64,000 nt of DNA from Promicromonospora soli (GTDB taxonomy: Bacteria; Actinomycetota; Actinomycetes; Actinomycetales; Cellulomonadaceae): assembly GCF_014653785.1 (NCBI RefSeq), contig NZ_BNAS01000009.1, positions 43,392 through 107,391 of the forward strand, in the 5' to 3' direction. Shown here in pieces: positions 23,459-32,170 of this stretch. The notes beneath the pieces are model-generated. The model did not search any database, had not been told where the DNA came from, and was given only the letters and a program-made list of their open reading frames with translations. Numbering within the stretch: position 1 is the first letter of the stretch; every line of letters begins with the position of its first letter. Both the position numbers and the translations under genes were made by a program.

Positions 23459-24745
23459 ATGCCACGAAGCGAAGAGGTGCGGTTCGGCCTCGCGCGCCGG
23501 GTGCCCGCGTGGGTCGGCCACGTCGTGGCGACTCTCACCGTGGTGGGCGCCTCCGCACTCCCCACCAGCGAGCACGGCTCCCCCGACTGGCGGGCCGACA
23601 CCGCCGCACTTGCCCTGGTCGCGGCGGCGCTGCTGCTCATGCGCCGCCGGCTGCCCGTCGCGACCGTCGCGGCGACCGTGGGCGTGGTCTGGCTCAGCGT
23701 GCCGCTCGAGCTGTTCAACCAGGGTGTGGTGTTTGCGGCCGCGATCGCCACGTTCACCGCGACCCGCGGCCTGACCCGCCGGCGGGGACTGTGGGTGGGC
23801 ATCAGCGCCGCCGTGCTCGTGGGCGCCGCCGGGGCCGTCGCGGTCGGCCGCGGCGCCATGCAGGTCCTGCTCCTCATCCTGCTCTTCGGCGCGCTGGGCG
23901 ACATGGTCCGGGTGCAGCGCGAGCAGTTCCTGGCGATCACCGAGCGCGCCGAGCGCGCCGAGGCGACCCGGGAGGCCCTGGCCCACCAGCGGGTGGCGGA
24001 GGACCGGCTCGCGATCGCCCGCGACCTGCACGACGCCGTCGCGCACCAGATCGCCGTCATCAACCTGCACGCGGGGGTGGCGACCTCCGCACTGCGCGAG
24101 CGGCCCGACGACGCCGCGCACTCGCTGGCCGTCATCCGCGGCGCCTCCAGGACCGTGCTCGCGCAGATCGGCGACCTGCTGGCCACGCTGCGCGACCCCG
24201 GCTCGTCCGGCACCGGACCCGTCAGCCTGACGCAGCTCGACGACATCCTGCGGGAGTTCCGCGGCCACGGCCTTGACGTCACGGTGCGCCGGCTCGGCGA
24301 CGCGCGCGAGCTGCCCGCGGCCGTCGACGTCGTCGCGCTGCGCGTCATCCAGGAGGCGCTCACGAACGCCCACAAGCACGGCACGGAGCACCGCGCGCAC
24401 GTCGTGCTCGAGTACGCGGCGGGCAGGCTGCACATCACCGTGGCCAACCCCGTCCCGGCCCAGCTCGGCCCGACGGCGGACGCCGCCGTCGGAGCAGGGG
24501 CGGAGCGTGCGGCCGGTCACGGCCTCGTCGGGGCACGCGAGCGCGTGGAGTCGGTGAGGGGCACGCTCAGCTACGGCCGCACCGGGCTGAGCTCCTGGCA
24601 GCTGGACGTGGACCTGCCGACCGACCCGCGCCGCCCCGGCGCCGAGGCACCCCCGGCCGAGACGCCGTCCGCCGACGCCCCCGCCGTCGACAAGCCCGGC
24701 GACGAGCTCCGCGGCGACAAGCCCTCAACAGGAGAACGTTCATGA
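23459..24745 (+). CDS. NarL-type sensor histidine kinase (HisKA_3)
   Basis: A 428-residue kinase. Four to five N-terminal membrane helices without a large sensor domain (about 20-150) lead to a coiled linker, the dimerisation/phosphorylation site IARDLHDAVAHQIAVINLH with the active His, and an ATPase domain (ALTNAHKHG, GHGLVGARERV). The C-terminal 60 residues are a low-complexity Pro/Ala/Asp tail. Such kinases often sense membrane-acting compounds. Start ATG at 23459 with a G-rich site; it overlaps the regulator gene by 4 bp. Function with the divergent ABC transporter is inferred. Confidence 0.88.
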   Translation: MPRSEEVRFGLARRVPAWVGHVVATLTVVGASALPTSEHGSPDWRADTAALALVAAALLLMRRRLPVATVAATVGVVWLSVPLELFNQGVVFAAAIATFTATRGLTRRRGLWVGISAAVLVGAAGAVAVGRGAMQVLLLILLFGALGDMVRVQREQFLAITERAERAEATREALAHQRVAEDRLAIARDLHDAVAHQIAVINLHAGVATSALRERPDDAAHSLAVIRGASRTVLAQIGDLLATLRDPGSSGTGPVSLTQLDDILREFRGHGLDVTVRRLGDARELPAAVDVVALRVIQEALTNAHKHGTEHRAHVVLEYAAGRLHITVANPVPAQLGPTADAAVGAGAERAAGHGLVGARERVESVRGTLSYGRTGLSSWQLDVDLPTDPRRPGAEAPPAETPSADAPAVDKPGDELRGDKPSTGERS

Positions 24746-25410
24746 TCTCCGTCCTCATCGCGGACGACCAGGCACTCATCCGCTCGGCGATCGCCGACCT
24801 CATCACGCACAGCGGCGACCTCGCCATCGCGGGCGAGGCCGCCGACGGGCACCAGGCGATAGCCCTCGCCCGCGAGCGCCGTCCCGACGTCGTGCTGATG
24901 GACATCCGCATGCCCGGCATGGACGGTATCGCCGCGACCCGTGAGATCTGTGCGGACCCGGAGCTGTCCGCGGTGCGGGTCCTGGTGCTGACGACGTTCG
25001 AGGAGGACGAGTACATCGTGGCGGCCCTGCGCGCGGGAGCGAGCGGCTTCATCGGCAAGGGGGCGGAGCGCGAGGAGATCGCCGCCGCCATCCGGGCGGT
25101 GCACCGGGGCGACGCGCTCCTGTCCCCCACGGCCACGCGGACCCTCATCGACCGGTACGTGCACTCGTCCCAGCTGCACACGAGCGAGCCGCTCCGCGCG
25201 CTGCACGACCTGACCGAGCGTGAGTCCGAGGTGCTGGCGCTCGTGGGCAGCGGCCGGTCCAACGGCGAGATCGCCGAGCTGTTGGTGATCTCACCGCACA
25301 CCGCCAAGACGCACGTCAACCGCATCATGACGAAGCTGAACGCCCACGACCGGGCGCAGCTGGTCATCGCTGCCTACGAGAACGGCCTGGTCCACCCAGG
25401 AGGCCAGTAG
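24742..25410 (+). CDS. NarL/LuxR-family response regulator
   Basis: A 222-residue regulator. The receiver domain has D8/D9, the phospho-acceptor Asp in VVLMDIRMPGMDG, a Thr in VLVLTTFEED and a conserved Lys (GFIGKGA). The C-terminal LuxR-type HTH is LTERESEVLALVGSGRSNGE and ISPHTAKTHVNRIMTKL. It forms a pair with the kinase upstream, whose gene it overlaps by 4 bp (ATGA), and probably controls the divergent ABC operon. The hairpin repeat copy B begins 4 nt after its stop. Confidence 0.92.
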   Translation: MISVLIADDQALIRSAIADLITHSGDLAIAGEAADGHQAIALARERRPDVVLMDIRMPGMDGIAATREICADPELSAVRVLVLTTFEEDEYIVAALRAGASGFIGKGAEREEIAAAIRAVHRGDALLSPTATRTLIDRYVHSSQLHTSEPLRALHDLTERESEVLALVGSGRSNGEIAELLVISPHTAKTHVNRIMTKLNAHDRAQLVIAAYENGLVHPGGQ

Positions 25411-25413
25411 GTC

Positions 25414-25482
25414 CTTGGTTGTGGGCGCGATCGTTGCGCCTAAAACGGGCGGGTAGTCGCAACGATCGCGCCCACAACCAAG
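25414..25482. repeat. Dispersed intergenic hairpin family, copy B (perfect 25-bp stem)
   Basis: Arms 25414-25438 and 25458-25482 pair perfectly around a 19-nt loop. It fills the gap between the stops of the response regulator and the GntR gene, consistent with a two-way terminator. Core pairing motif: GGGCGCGATCGTTGCG. Confidence 0.92.
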
Positions 25483-25484
25483 AG

Positions 25485-26195
25485 CTACTCCCAGACGGCG
25501 ATGCTGCGGCGCACCGGGACGCTGCCGTCGTCCGCTGCGAAGAGCTCGGGCGAGCGCCGGCGGGTCTTCTCGATGTCGTCGAACACGGCCCGCAGGTGGG
25601 CTCGCAGGCTGTCGCGCGCGTGGGAGATGTTGCCGGAGACCACCGCGTCCAGGATGGCGTGATGCTCGTCGACGAAGCGGCCGACGCCGTTCGTCTCGTG
25701 CAGCCCGAGGCGGCGTGCCCGGTCGAGGTGTCCCTTGGCCGCGACGACCGTCGACCAGGCGTTGCCGTGCCCGCTGAGGCGCAGCAGCCCGTGGTGGAAG
25801 GCCTCGTCCAGCCCGAAGAACGTCTCCAGGTCGAGGCCCGGTGCCCGCTGCTGCTCCAGGTTGGCCCGGAGCTCGGCGAGCACGGCGGGGTCGAGAGTGG
25901 CCGGGATGTCGTCGAACGCGGCCAGCTCGACCGCCTCGCGGAGGAACTGCGCGTCGGCGACGCGTGCGGCGTCGACCCGGGACACGAACGACCCGACCTT
26001 GGGGAAGACCCGGACCAGGCCCTCCTCGCCCAGGAGGATCAGGCTCTCCCGGACCGGCGTGCGGCTGACGCCGAGGGACGCGGCGAGCTCGTTCTCCGAC
26101 AGGGAGGCGCCGGGCGGCAGCTCGAGGGTGAGCACCTTGCGGCGCAGCGTCTCGTAGACGACGTGTCGGTTGGACCGGTTCGAGGCTTCCCTCAT
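25485..26195 (-). CDS. GntR-family regulator, FCD/FadR subfamily
   Basis: A 236-residue regulator. The N-terminal winged helix has LSENELAASLGVSRTPVRES, the GntR recognition helix. The C-terminal FCD domain is all-helical with ligand/metal residues in DEAFHHGLLRLSGH and EHHAILDAV. FCD regulators usually bind organic acids. It is divergent from an MHS symporter-dehydrogenase operon and the intergenic region has a GntR-like TTGTCGAC site over the promoter, so it is probably the local repressor. Confidence 0.9.
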   Translation of the reverse strand: MREASNRSNRHVVYETLRRKVLTLELPPGASLSENELAASLGVSRTPVRESLILLGEEGLVRVFPKVGSFVSRVDAARVADAQFLREAVELAAFDDIPATLDPAVLAELRANLEQQRAPGLDLETFFGLDEAFHHGLLRLSGHGNAWSTVVAAKGHLDRARRLGLHETNGVGRFVDEHHAILDAVVSGNISHARDSLRAHLRAVFDDIEKTRRRSPELFAADDGSVPVRRSIAVWE

Positions 26196-26241
26196 GCCAG
26201 GAGTCTAGGCGAGGCGAGGCCAACTTCCACACCAGGGACAG

Positions 26242-26270
26242 TTGACACAACTTGTCGACGCTGCTTACAT
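26242..26270 (+). promoter_or_regulatory. Promoter with GntR-like operator for the MHS symporter operon
   Basis: A near-consensus promoter: -35 TTGACA (26242-26247), 17-bp spacer, -10 TTACAT (26265-26270). TTGTCGAC (26252-26259), matching the GT-N2-AC core of FCD-type GntR sites, lies in the spacer. Repressor bound there would block polymerase. Confidence 0.65.
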
Positions 26271-26376
26271 ACAAGACCTGCCACACATCGGCCCTCGGCT
26301 TCCAACAGCCTCGGCTTCGAACAACTGAGGGCCGTCCGGACAATGACGTCAGTCAAGAAGGCAAGGAGCAGCTCCC

Positions 26377-27750
26377 ATGGCGGAAACCGCTATGACCCCA
26401 GCCGGGAACGCAGTCACCCGGTCCACCAAGGACCTCACCAAGGCGGCCGTCTCCGGCTGGCTCGGCACGGCGATGGAGTTCATGGACTTCCAGCTCTACT
26501 CGCTGGCGGCCGCCATCGTCTTCAACCAGATCTTCTTTCCCGGCGTCAGCCCGGCGATCGCTCTCATCGCCGCGATGGCCACCTACGGCGTCGGCTACGT
26601 GGCGCGGCTCGCGGGCGCGATCTACTTCGGCCGGATGGGTGACCGGATCGGCCGACGCCGGGTGCTGTTCCTGACCATCGCGCTGATGGGTGTGTCGACG
26701 ACGCTGATCGGCGTCCTGCCGACGTATCAGATGATCGGGATCACCGCGCCGATCCTGCTGGTCGTGCTGCGCCTGGTCCAGGGCTTCGGCGCCGGGGCGG
26801 AGATCGCCGGCGCCACCGTGATGCTGGCGGAGTACGCGCCCGTGCGACGGCGCGGCCTCGTCGCCTCGCTGGTCTCGCTCGGCACCAACTCCGGGACGCT
26901 GGCGGCGTCGGCCCTGTGGGCGCTGCTGCTGGCCGTGCTCAGCGAGGAGCAGCTCCTCAGCTGGGGCTGGCGGCTGCCGTTCCTGCTCAGCTTCGTGCTG
27001 ATGATCTTCGCGGTGTGGATCCGCACCAACGTGAAGGAGAGCCCGGTCTTCGAGGCCCGGCCCGACGTGGTCGACGGCGTCGCCCTCACCCGCGCCGAGG
27101 TCGAGTCGGCCGAAGCCCGGCCGGTGCTCCAGGCGGCGCTCGAGCAGCGCAAGGGCAAGGCGTTCTTCCTGGCGCTGGCCCTCCGGTTCGGCCAGGCCGG
27201 CAACTCCGGGCTGGTGCAGACCTTCCTCGTCGGCTACATCGCCACGAGCCTGGCCCAGGACCGGGCCCTGCCCACCGAGGCGATCATGTGGGGCTCCATC
27301 GTCGGCTTCGTGACGGTGCCCCTGGTCGGCATGCTGGGTGACCGCTTCGGCCGGCGCTCGATGTACAGCGCGCTGTCGCTGCTCACCATCGCGTTCGCGT
27401 TCCCGATGATGCTGATGATCACGAGCGGCAGCACGGCGGCCCTGCTCTTCGGCATGATCGCCGGCCTGAACCTCGGCGTCCTGGGCCTGTTCGCCCTGGA
27501 GAGCGTGACGATGGCCGAGCTGTTCGGCGCCCGCACCCGGTTCACCCAGCTCGCCCTCTCCAAGGAGATCGGCGGCATCCTCGCGACGGCGATCGGCCCG
27601 GTCATCGCCGCGTCGCTCACCGCCGCCACCGGCAGCTGGTGGCCGATCGCCGCGATGCTCATCGTCTACTCGACCATCACCCTGGTGGCCGCCCGCCTCG
27701 CGCCCGAGACCCGGGGCCGCGACCTGGTCCAGCTCGAGGACGCCGCATGA
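26377..27750 (+). CDS. MHS-family (metabolite:H+ symporter) MFS transporter
   Basis: A 457-residue transporter with about twelve helices. The family signature FMDFQLYSLAAAIVFNQIFF lies in helix 1, and GRMGDRIGRRRVLFLTIALM in the loop between helices 2 and 3. A central cytoplasmic loop (VFEARPDVVDGVALTRAEVE) divides the halves. MHS proteins import organic acids such as citrate, shikimate or benzoate derivatives with protons. AAGGAG precedes the ATG. The next gene overlaps by 4 bp, and a divergent GntR controls the pair. A sugar acid is a plausible substrate from the neighbouring dehydrogenase, but not proven. Confidence 0.87.
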   Translation: MAETAMTPAGNAVTRSTKDLTKAAVSGWLGTAMEFMDFQLYSLAAAIVFNQIFFPGVSPAIALIAAMATYGVGYVARLAGAIYFGRMGDRIGRRRVLFLTIALMGVSTTLIGVLPTYQMIGITAPILLVVLRLVQGFGAGAEIAGATVMLAEYAPVRRRGLVASLVSLGTNSGTLAASALWALLLAVLSEEQLLSWGWRLPFLLSFVLMIFAVWIRTNVKESPVFEARPDVVDGVALTRAEVESAEARPVLQAALEQRKGKAFFLALALRFGQAGNSGLVQTFLVGYIATSLAQDRALPTEAIMWGSIVGFVTVPLVGMLGDRFGRRSMYSALSLLTIAFAFPMMLMITSGSTAALLFGMIAGLNLGVLGLFALESVTMAELFGARTRFTQLALSKEIGGILATAIGPVIAASLTAATGSWWPIAAMLIVYSTITLVAARLAPETRGRDLVQLEDAA

Positions 27751-28772
27751 GGGCGGTAGTCGTGCACGGCGCCGGCGACCTCCGGGTCGAGGAGCGCCCC
27801 GACCCGGTAGCCCGGCCCGGCGAGGTGCTCGTCGCCATGGAATGGGGCGGGGTCTGCGGTTCGGACGTCGCCTACTGGAAGAACGGCGCCTCGGGCACCG
27901 CCGTCCTGCGCGACCCGCTGATCCTGGGCCACGAGGTCGCCGGCCGGGTAGTCGCGAGCGGCCCGGGTGTCCACGGCTGGGATCCCGGGCTGCGCGTCAC
28001 CGTCCACCCGGCGCAGGCCGCGACGGGATCCGTCCTGCCGCCGCGCCTGACGGGGCGGACCAACCTCCACACGCGGGTCCGGTACTTCGGGTCGGCGGCC
28101 TTCCACCCGCACACCGACGGCGGGTTCAGCGAGCTGCGCGCCGTCCCGGCCGACCAGCTACGGCAGCTGCCGGACGGCGTCAGCACCGAACAGGGCGCCC
28201 TCGCCGAGCCGCTGGCTGTTGCCATGCACGCGGTCAGCCGCGCCGGGGAGGTGCGCGGGCGCGACGTCGTGGTCAACGGCGCCGGGCCGATCGGCTGCCT
28301 CGTCGTGGCGGCCGCGAAGTTCCGCGGCGCCGCCTCGGTCACCGCGGCCGACGTCTCCGACGCCTCGCTGGCCGTGGCGAAGGAGCTGGGCGCCGACCAG
28401 ATCCTCAACGTCGGCGGCGGCGACCGGCTGCCCGACGACTGCGAGCTCGTGTTCGAGGCGTCCGGCGCGCCGGCGGCCCTCGGCGGCGTGCTGCGGGCCA
28501 CCGCCCGCGGCGGGACGCTCGTCCAGGTCGGCAACCTCCCCGGCTCCGCCGCGCCCGCCGTCCTCGGCGACCTCGTGACCCGCGAGATCACCTGGATCGG
28601 CGCCTACCGTTTCGTCGAGGAGATCAGCGACGCCCTCGATGCCCTCCGTGACGGGCTCGACGTGTCCGGAGTGATCACCCACCGCTTCGACATCGGGCAG
28701 GCGGCCGAGGCGCTCGCCACGGCGGCCGGGCCCGAGAGCAGCAAGGTGATGATCCGCCTGTCCGGCGGCTGA
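27747..28772 (+). CDS. Idonate/polyol dehydrogenase-like MDR protein lacking the structural zinc site
   Basis: A 341-residue medium-chain dehydrogenase/reductase closest in pattern to L-idonate 5-dehydrogenases. The catalytic-zinc region is intact (GGVCGSDVAYWKNG, ILGHEVAG, and the family motif YFGSAAFHPH), as is the Rossmann motif VNGAGPIGCLV. The loop that normally holds four Cys for structural zinc reads HPAQAATGSVLPPRLTGRTN and contains none. Loss of that zinc is known in some family members. It is co-translated with the MHS transporter, suggesting oxidation of the imported polyol or sugar acid. Confidence 0.83.
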   Translation: MRAVVVHGAGDLRVEERPDPVARPGEVLVAMEWGGVCGSDVAYWKNGASGTAVLRDPLILGHEVAGRVVASGPGVHGWDPGLRVTVHPAQAATGSVLPPRLTGRTNLHTRVRYFGSAAFHPHTDGGFSELRAVPADQLRQLPDGVSTEQGALAEPLAVAMHAVSRAGEVRGRDVVVNGAGPIGCLVVAAAKFRGAASVTAADVSDASLAVAKELGADQILNVGGGDRLPDDCELVFEASGAPAALGGVLRATARGGTLVQVGNLPGSAAPAVLGDLVTREITWIGAYRFVEEISDALDALRDGLDVSGVITHRFDIGQAAEALATAAGPESSKVMIRLSGG

Positions 28773-28885
28773 CCCGCCGTCGGCGCCCGTCATCCGTGCA
28801 CGCCCTGGCCAGGCCGCACCGGGCGACCGAACGGGCACCATGGCATCGTGTCAGTGGACGCCGTGGCTCGGAAGGGGGACCGTTC

Positions 28886-29398
28886 ATGCGTGGCACGGAT
28901 CTGCTCGTGGACGCGTTCGGCCGGATCAAGGGGACGGTGCACAGGTCGGTCAGGGGGCTGTCCGCGGACGAGCTCGCGTTCCGCGTCGACGACAGCGCGA
29001 ACTCGATCGCCTGGCTCGTCTGGCACCTGACCCGGATCCAGGACGACCACATCTCCGACGTCGCCGGCACCAGCCAGGTCTGGTCCGACGCCGGCTGGGA
29101 CCGCAGGTTCGGCCTGCCGTTCTCGGCGGCGGACACGGGCTACGGGCACGACGCCGACGAGGTCGCCGCCGTCCGCGTGCCGTCCGGCGAGCTGCTCACG
29201 GGATACCACGACGCCGTCCACGACCAGACCGTGCGTTACCTGGCCCGCGTGTCCGACGACGAGCTCACGCGCATCGTCGACGAGTCGTGGAACCCGCCGG
29301 TCACCCTCGGCGTCCGGCTGGTCAGCGTCGTCAGCGACGACATGCAGCACGCCGGGCAGGCGGCGTACGTCCGCGGGATCGTGCTGCGCCGGCGCTAG
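28886..29398 (+). CDS. DinB/DUF664 family protein
   Basis: A 170-residue four-helix protein of the DinB/DUF664 family. Metal-binding His residues are placed as usual: LVWHLTRIQDDH after helix 2 and SDDMQHAGQAAYVRG near the end. Many actinobacterial members are mycothiol-dependent transferases. The ATG at 28886 has GGGGG upstream. It stands alone and is followed by hairpin repeat copy C. Substrate unknown. Confidence 0.83.
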   Translation: MRGTDLLVDAFGRIKGTVHRSVRGLSADELAFRVDDSANSIAWLVWHLTRIQDDHISDVAGTSQVWSDAGWDRRFGLPFSAADTGYGHDADEVAAVRVPSGELLTGYHDAVHDQTVRYLARVSDDELTRIVDESWNPPVTLGVRLVSVVSDDMQHAGQAAYVRGIVLRRR

Positions 29399-29406
29399 AT
29401 CATGCG

Positions 29407-29473
29407 TTGGTTGTGGGCGCGATCGTTGCGCCTACGCGCCCGTTATGGGCGCAACGATCACGCCCACAGCCAA
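29407..29473. repeat. Dispersed intergenic hairpin family, copy C
   Basis: Arms 29407-29432 and 29448-29473 pair over 26 positions with two mismatches and a 15-nt loop. One mismatch (C-A here) is at the base pair that is C-G in copy B and T-A in copy D. It follows the stop of the DinB gene. Confidence 0.9.
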
Positions 29474-29506
29474 GGTGGGCGGTAAACTGGCCGAATCGCC
29501 ACAGAC

Positions 29507-30346
29507 ATGACGCGTCCCGAGACCGCGGGCGAGCTCCTGACCCTCGCGGTTAATGACCTCGTGCGCACGATCCAGGACCGCGTCCCGGCGGCGCTCGCCG
29601 ACGAGCCGGACGCCGTGCACCAGCTACGCACCGAGATTCGTCGCCTGCGCAACGTGCTTGCCGCGTTCCGCAAGCACCTCGACAAGGACGCGACCGCCGA
29701 GCTCCGCAGCCGCCTCAAGGAGTGGGGTGACGTGCTGGGGCGGGCGCGCGACCTCGAGGTACGCACCCAACAGGCCGCGGCGGCGGCCGACACGGCGGGC
29801 CTCGACGAGAAGGCCCGCTCAGACCTGGTCGACCCGCTGCGGACAGCCCATGCGCAGGCCCACGCCGAAGCGGTGCGCTGGACCCGGTCGGACCGGTGCG
29901 GCGACCTCGCCCGGCTGATGTACGAGTGGGCCGCCGAGCCCCGGCTCGGCGAACGAGCCTCGCGGCCGGCAAAGAAGGCCGCCCGCCGGGCCGTGCGCCG
30001 TCAGACCGACCGCACCCTCGACGCCGCCGGCAGGCTCGACGAGCCCGAGACCGCGCACGAGCTGAGGAAGGCGGCGCGCCGGCTGCGGCACACCTCCGAC
30101 GCGATCACCCGCGATCCGGTCGGCCTGCTCGGCCCCCGAACCAAGGACCTCGGCGCCGCCGGGCACCGGATCCAGTCCGTGCTCGGCGACCACCGCGACG
30201 CGCTGCTCCTCGCCGAGCACGTCCGCGACCAAGCGGACGGTTCCGCAACATACGACGGCGTCGTCTACGTGTGCGAGGAGCGCGCCCTCACCGCCCTGGC
30301 GGATCTGCCGGCTGCGCTCGCTGAGCTGGAGGCCCGCTCGCACTGA
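29507..30346 (+). CDS. CHAD-domain protein
   Basis: A 279-residue all-helical protein with the CHAD domain, which has conserved His and many basic residues (DAVHQLRTEIRRLRNVLAAF; AHELRKAARRLRH). CHAD proteins bind polyphosphate and often localise to polyphosphate granules. It has no CYTH domain, so it is the stand-alone type. A TAAACT -10-like hexamer lies 18 nt upstream of the ATG. The adjacent minus-strand gene ends 13 nt away, without a terminator in between. Confidence 0.87.
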   Translation: MTRPETAGELLTLAVNDLVRTIQDRVPAALADEPDAVHQLRTEIRRLRNVLAAFRKHLDKDATAELRSRLKEWGDVLGRARDLEVRTQQAAAAADTAGLDEKARSDLVDPLRTAHAQAHAEAVRWTRSDRCGDLARLMYEWAAEPRLGERASRPAKKAARRAVRRQTDRTLDAAGRLDEPETAHELRKAARRLRHTSDAITRDPVGLLGPRTKDLGAAGHRIQSVLGDHRDALLLAEHVRDQADGSATYDGVVYVCEERALTALADLPAALAELEARSH

Positions 30347-30359
30347 ACCACTTGACCGG

Positions 30360-31022
30360 CTACGCGATCGTACCGACCGCTGTCTTGGGAACCAGCAGCT
30401 CACCCAGCCGGCCGGCGTCGACGTTCGCGCCGAACACCGGGGTTCCCGGCTCCATGCGGACGCCCTCGGCGAGCGGCCCCGCGTTGACGGGGTCGAAGCC
30501 GAGTGCGTCCACGATCTCGGCGACCGTCGCGACGTCGGCCGCGTCGTCGCCGGCGATCGCTATCGCCTTGCGGCCCGGCGCCCCGGCCGGCCGGGCTTCG
30601 TCCTCGAGGTCGTGATAGCCCATGTGGTTGAACGCCTTGACGACGCGCGCGCCGGGCATCGCGGCCTGGACGAGCTCGCTCGTCGACTCCTCGGGGCCGA
30701 GTATCCCGTCGCGGGGCCCGTCGACCTCCCACCAGTGGTTCATCGTGTCGACGACGAGCTTGTTCTCCAGCACGGCGGCCGGGACCGTGTGATACCTGCC
30801 CAGCGGGAGGGCGAGGATCACGGCGTCCGCCTCGCGCGCCGCCGTCTCCGCGGTGACCGCGCTCGCCCCGGGAGCGAGCACCTCAACGGTGAGCGCGATC
30901 CGGGCGGGGTCGCCGGAGCCGGCGACGAGCACCCGGTATCCGGCCGCGACGGCGAGGCGGGCCAGCACCGTGCCGACCTTGCCCGCACCGAGGATCCCGA
31001 TCGTGTGCACGGCGCCGGTCAT
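30360..31022 (-). CDS. NADPH-dependent F420 reductase-like oxidoreductase
   Basis: A 220-residue Rossmann protein of the NADP-oxidoreductase, coenzyme F420-dependent family. The dinucleotide motif is [37 protein letters not shown] and [16 protein letters not shown] are family motifs. Relatives move hydride between NADPH and F420 or act as reductases for other substrates. Its start overlaps the upstream LLM oxidoreductase by 4 bp. The pair suggests F420 or flavin regeneration for the LLM enzyme, but F420 use is not shown by sequence alone. Confidence 0.82.
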   Translation of the reverse strand: MTGAVHTIGILGAGKVGTVLARLAVAAGYRVLVAGSGDPARIALTVEVLAPGASAVTAETAAREADAVILALPLGRYHTVPAAVLENKLVVDTMNHWWEVDGPRDGILGPEESTSELVQAAMPGARVVKAFNHMGYHDLEDEARPAGAPGRKAIAIAGDDAADVATVAEIVDALGFDPVNAGPLAEGVRMEPGTPVFGANVDAGRLGELLVPKTAVGTIA

Positions 31023-32080
31023 CGCGACACCGCCAGCTTCGCCGGCTGCTCGGCGAGCAGCTCGCGGACCATCGGGATGACGCGCGTGCCGTAGAGCTCG
31101 ACGGCGCGCAGCCGGTCGCTGGCGCGCAGGGCGCCTCCGGCGGAGTAGATGAGGTCGAACCGGCCGACGTCGAGGGCGCGGATGGCCTTGGCCATCTTGC
31201 GGGCGACGGTCTCGGGCGAGCCGATGTAGAGCGAGCCCTGGGCGACGTCCGCCTCGAACTCCTCCCGGCGCAGGGGCGGCCAGCCACGCAGGGCGCCGAT
31301 ACGGTCGCGGATCACCTTGTACCCCGGGTAGAACAGCTCCATCGCCTCCTCGTCGGTGTCGGCGATGAAGCCCGGGGAGTGCATGCCCACGGGGTAGGCG
31401 GTGGTGCCGAGCTCGCTCGCCGCCCGGCGGTAGAGGTCGACGTATGGCGCGAACCGCTCGGGTGCGCCGCCGATGATCGCCAGCATGAGCCGGAGCCCGT
31501 AGCTGGCGGTGCGGATCACGGACTGCGGCGAACCGCCCACCCCGACCCAGGTGGTCAGGCGGCCCGACTCGGTCTTGGGGAAGACATCCGCCTCCTCCAG
31601 CGACGGCCGCAGGGTGCCCTCCCAGGTCACCGGCTTCTCGTCGAGGAGCTTCACGAACAGGTCGATCTTCTCCTCGAAGAGCTGGTCGTAGTCGCGCAGG
31701 TCGTAGCCGAACAGCGGGAACGACTCGGTGAACGACCCGCGTCCGAGGATGACCTCCGCCCGGCCGTTCGAGAGGGCGTCGACCGTGGCGAACCGCTGGA
31801 ACACGCGCACCGGGTCGTCCGAGCTCAGGACCGTCACGCCCGAGGCGAGCCGGATGCTGGAGGTCTTTGTCGCGATGCCGGCCAGCACGGTCTCCGGCGT
31901 CGAGATCGCGAACTCGGGCCGGTGGTGCTCGCCGACGGCGATGACGTCGACCCCGGTGTCGTCGGCGAGCACAGCCTCGTCGACCGTTCGGCGGATCGCC
32001 TCGCCGTAGGAGACGACCTCGCCGCGGTCGTTCCGCGGCAGGTCTCCGAAAGTGTCGATGCCGAACTCGATGTCGCCCAT
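31019..32080 (-). CDS. LLM-class flavin-dependent oxidoreductase
   Basis: A 353-residue TIM-barrel protein of the luciferase-like family (bacterial luciferase/F420-dependent group). Motifs include [35 protein letters not shown] and [12 protein letters not shown]. It uses reduced FMN or F420. It is divergent from a MarR regulator across a region with two palindromes, so it is probably derepressed by a small aromatic or lipophilic ligand. The next gene overlaps by 4 bp and could supply reduced cofactor. Confidence 0.87.
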   Translation of the reverse strand: MGDIEFGIDTFGDLPRNDRGEVVSYGEAIRRTVDEAVLADDTGVDVIAVGEHHRPEFAISTPETVLAGIATKTSSIRLASGVTVLSSDDPVRVFQRFATVDALSNGRAEVILGRGSFTESFPLFGYDLRDYDQLFEEKIDLFVKLLDEKPVTWEGTLRPSLEEADVFPKTESGRLTTWVGVGGSPQSVIRTASYGLRLMLAIIGGAPERFAPYVDLYRRAASELGTTAYPVGMHSPGFIADTDEEAMELFYPGYKVIRDRIGALRGWPPLRREEFEADVAQGSLYIGSPETVARKMAKAIRALDVGRFDLIYSAGGALRASDRLRAVELYGTRVIPMVRELLAEQPAKLAVSR

Positions 32081-32111
32081 GCGAACTCCTCCACGACTGC
32101 ACTACACATCT

Positions 32112-32156
32112 GATTGACACGTCAATCATGCACCCGATATAGTTGACACGTCAATC
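32112..32156. promoter_or_regulatory. Twin MarR operators over the divergent LLM/marR promoter
   Basis: GATTGACACGTCAATC (32112-32127, perfect 7-2-7 palindrome) and a second copy at 32142-32156 start 29 bp apart. On the plus strand TTGACA (32114-32119), an 18-bp spacer and TATAGT (32138-32143) form a good promoter for marR. One operator covers -35, the other the start site. Confidence 0.8.
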
Positions 32157-32170
32157 ACCCGGAGGTTCTC

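Noticed and set aside
21283-24447. Minus-strand frame open for over 1,000 codons across the ABC genes and the kinase
   Set aside because: It is an accidental join in GC-rich DNA: part of it is antisense to the kinase and its N-terminal part is Arg/Ser-rich without family sequence.
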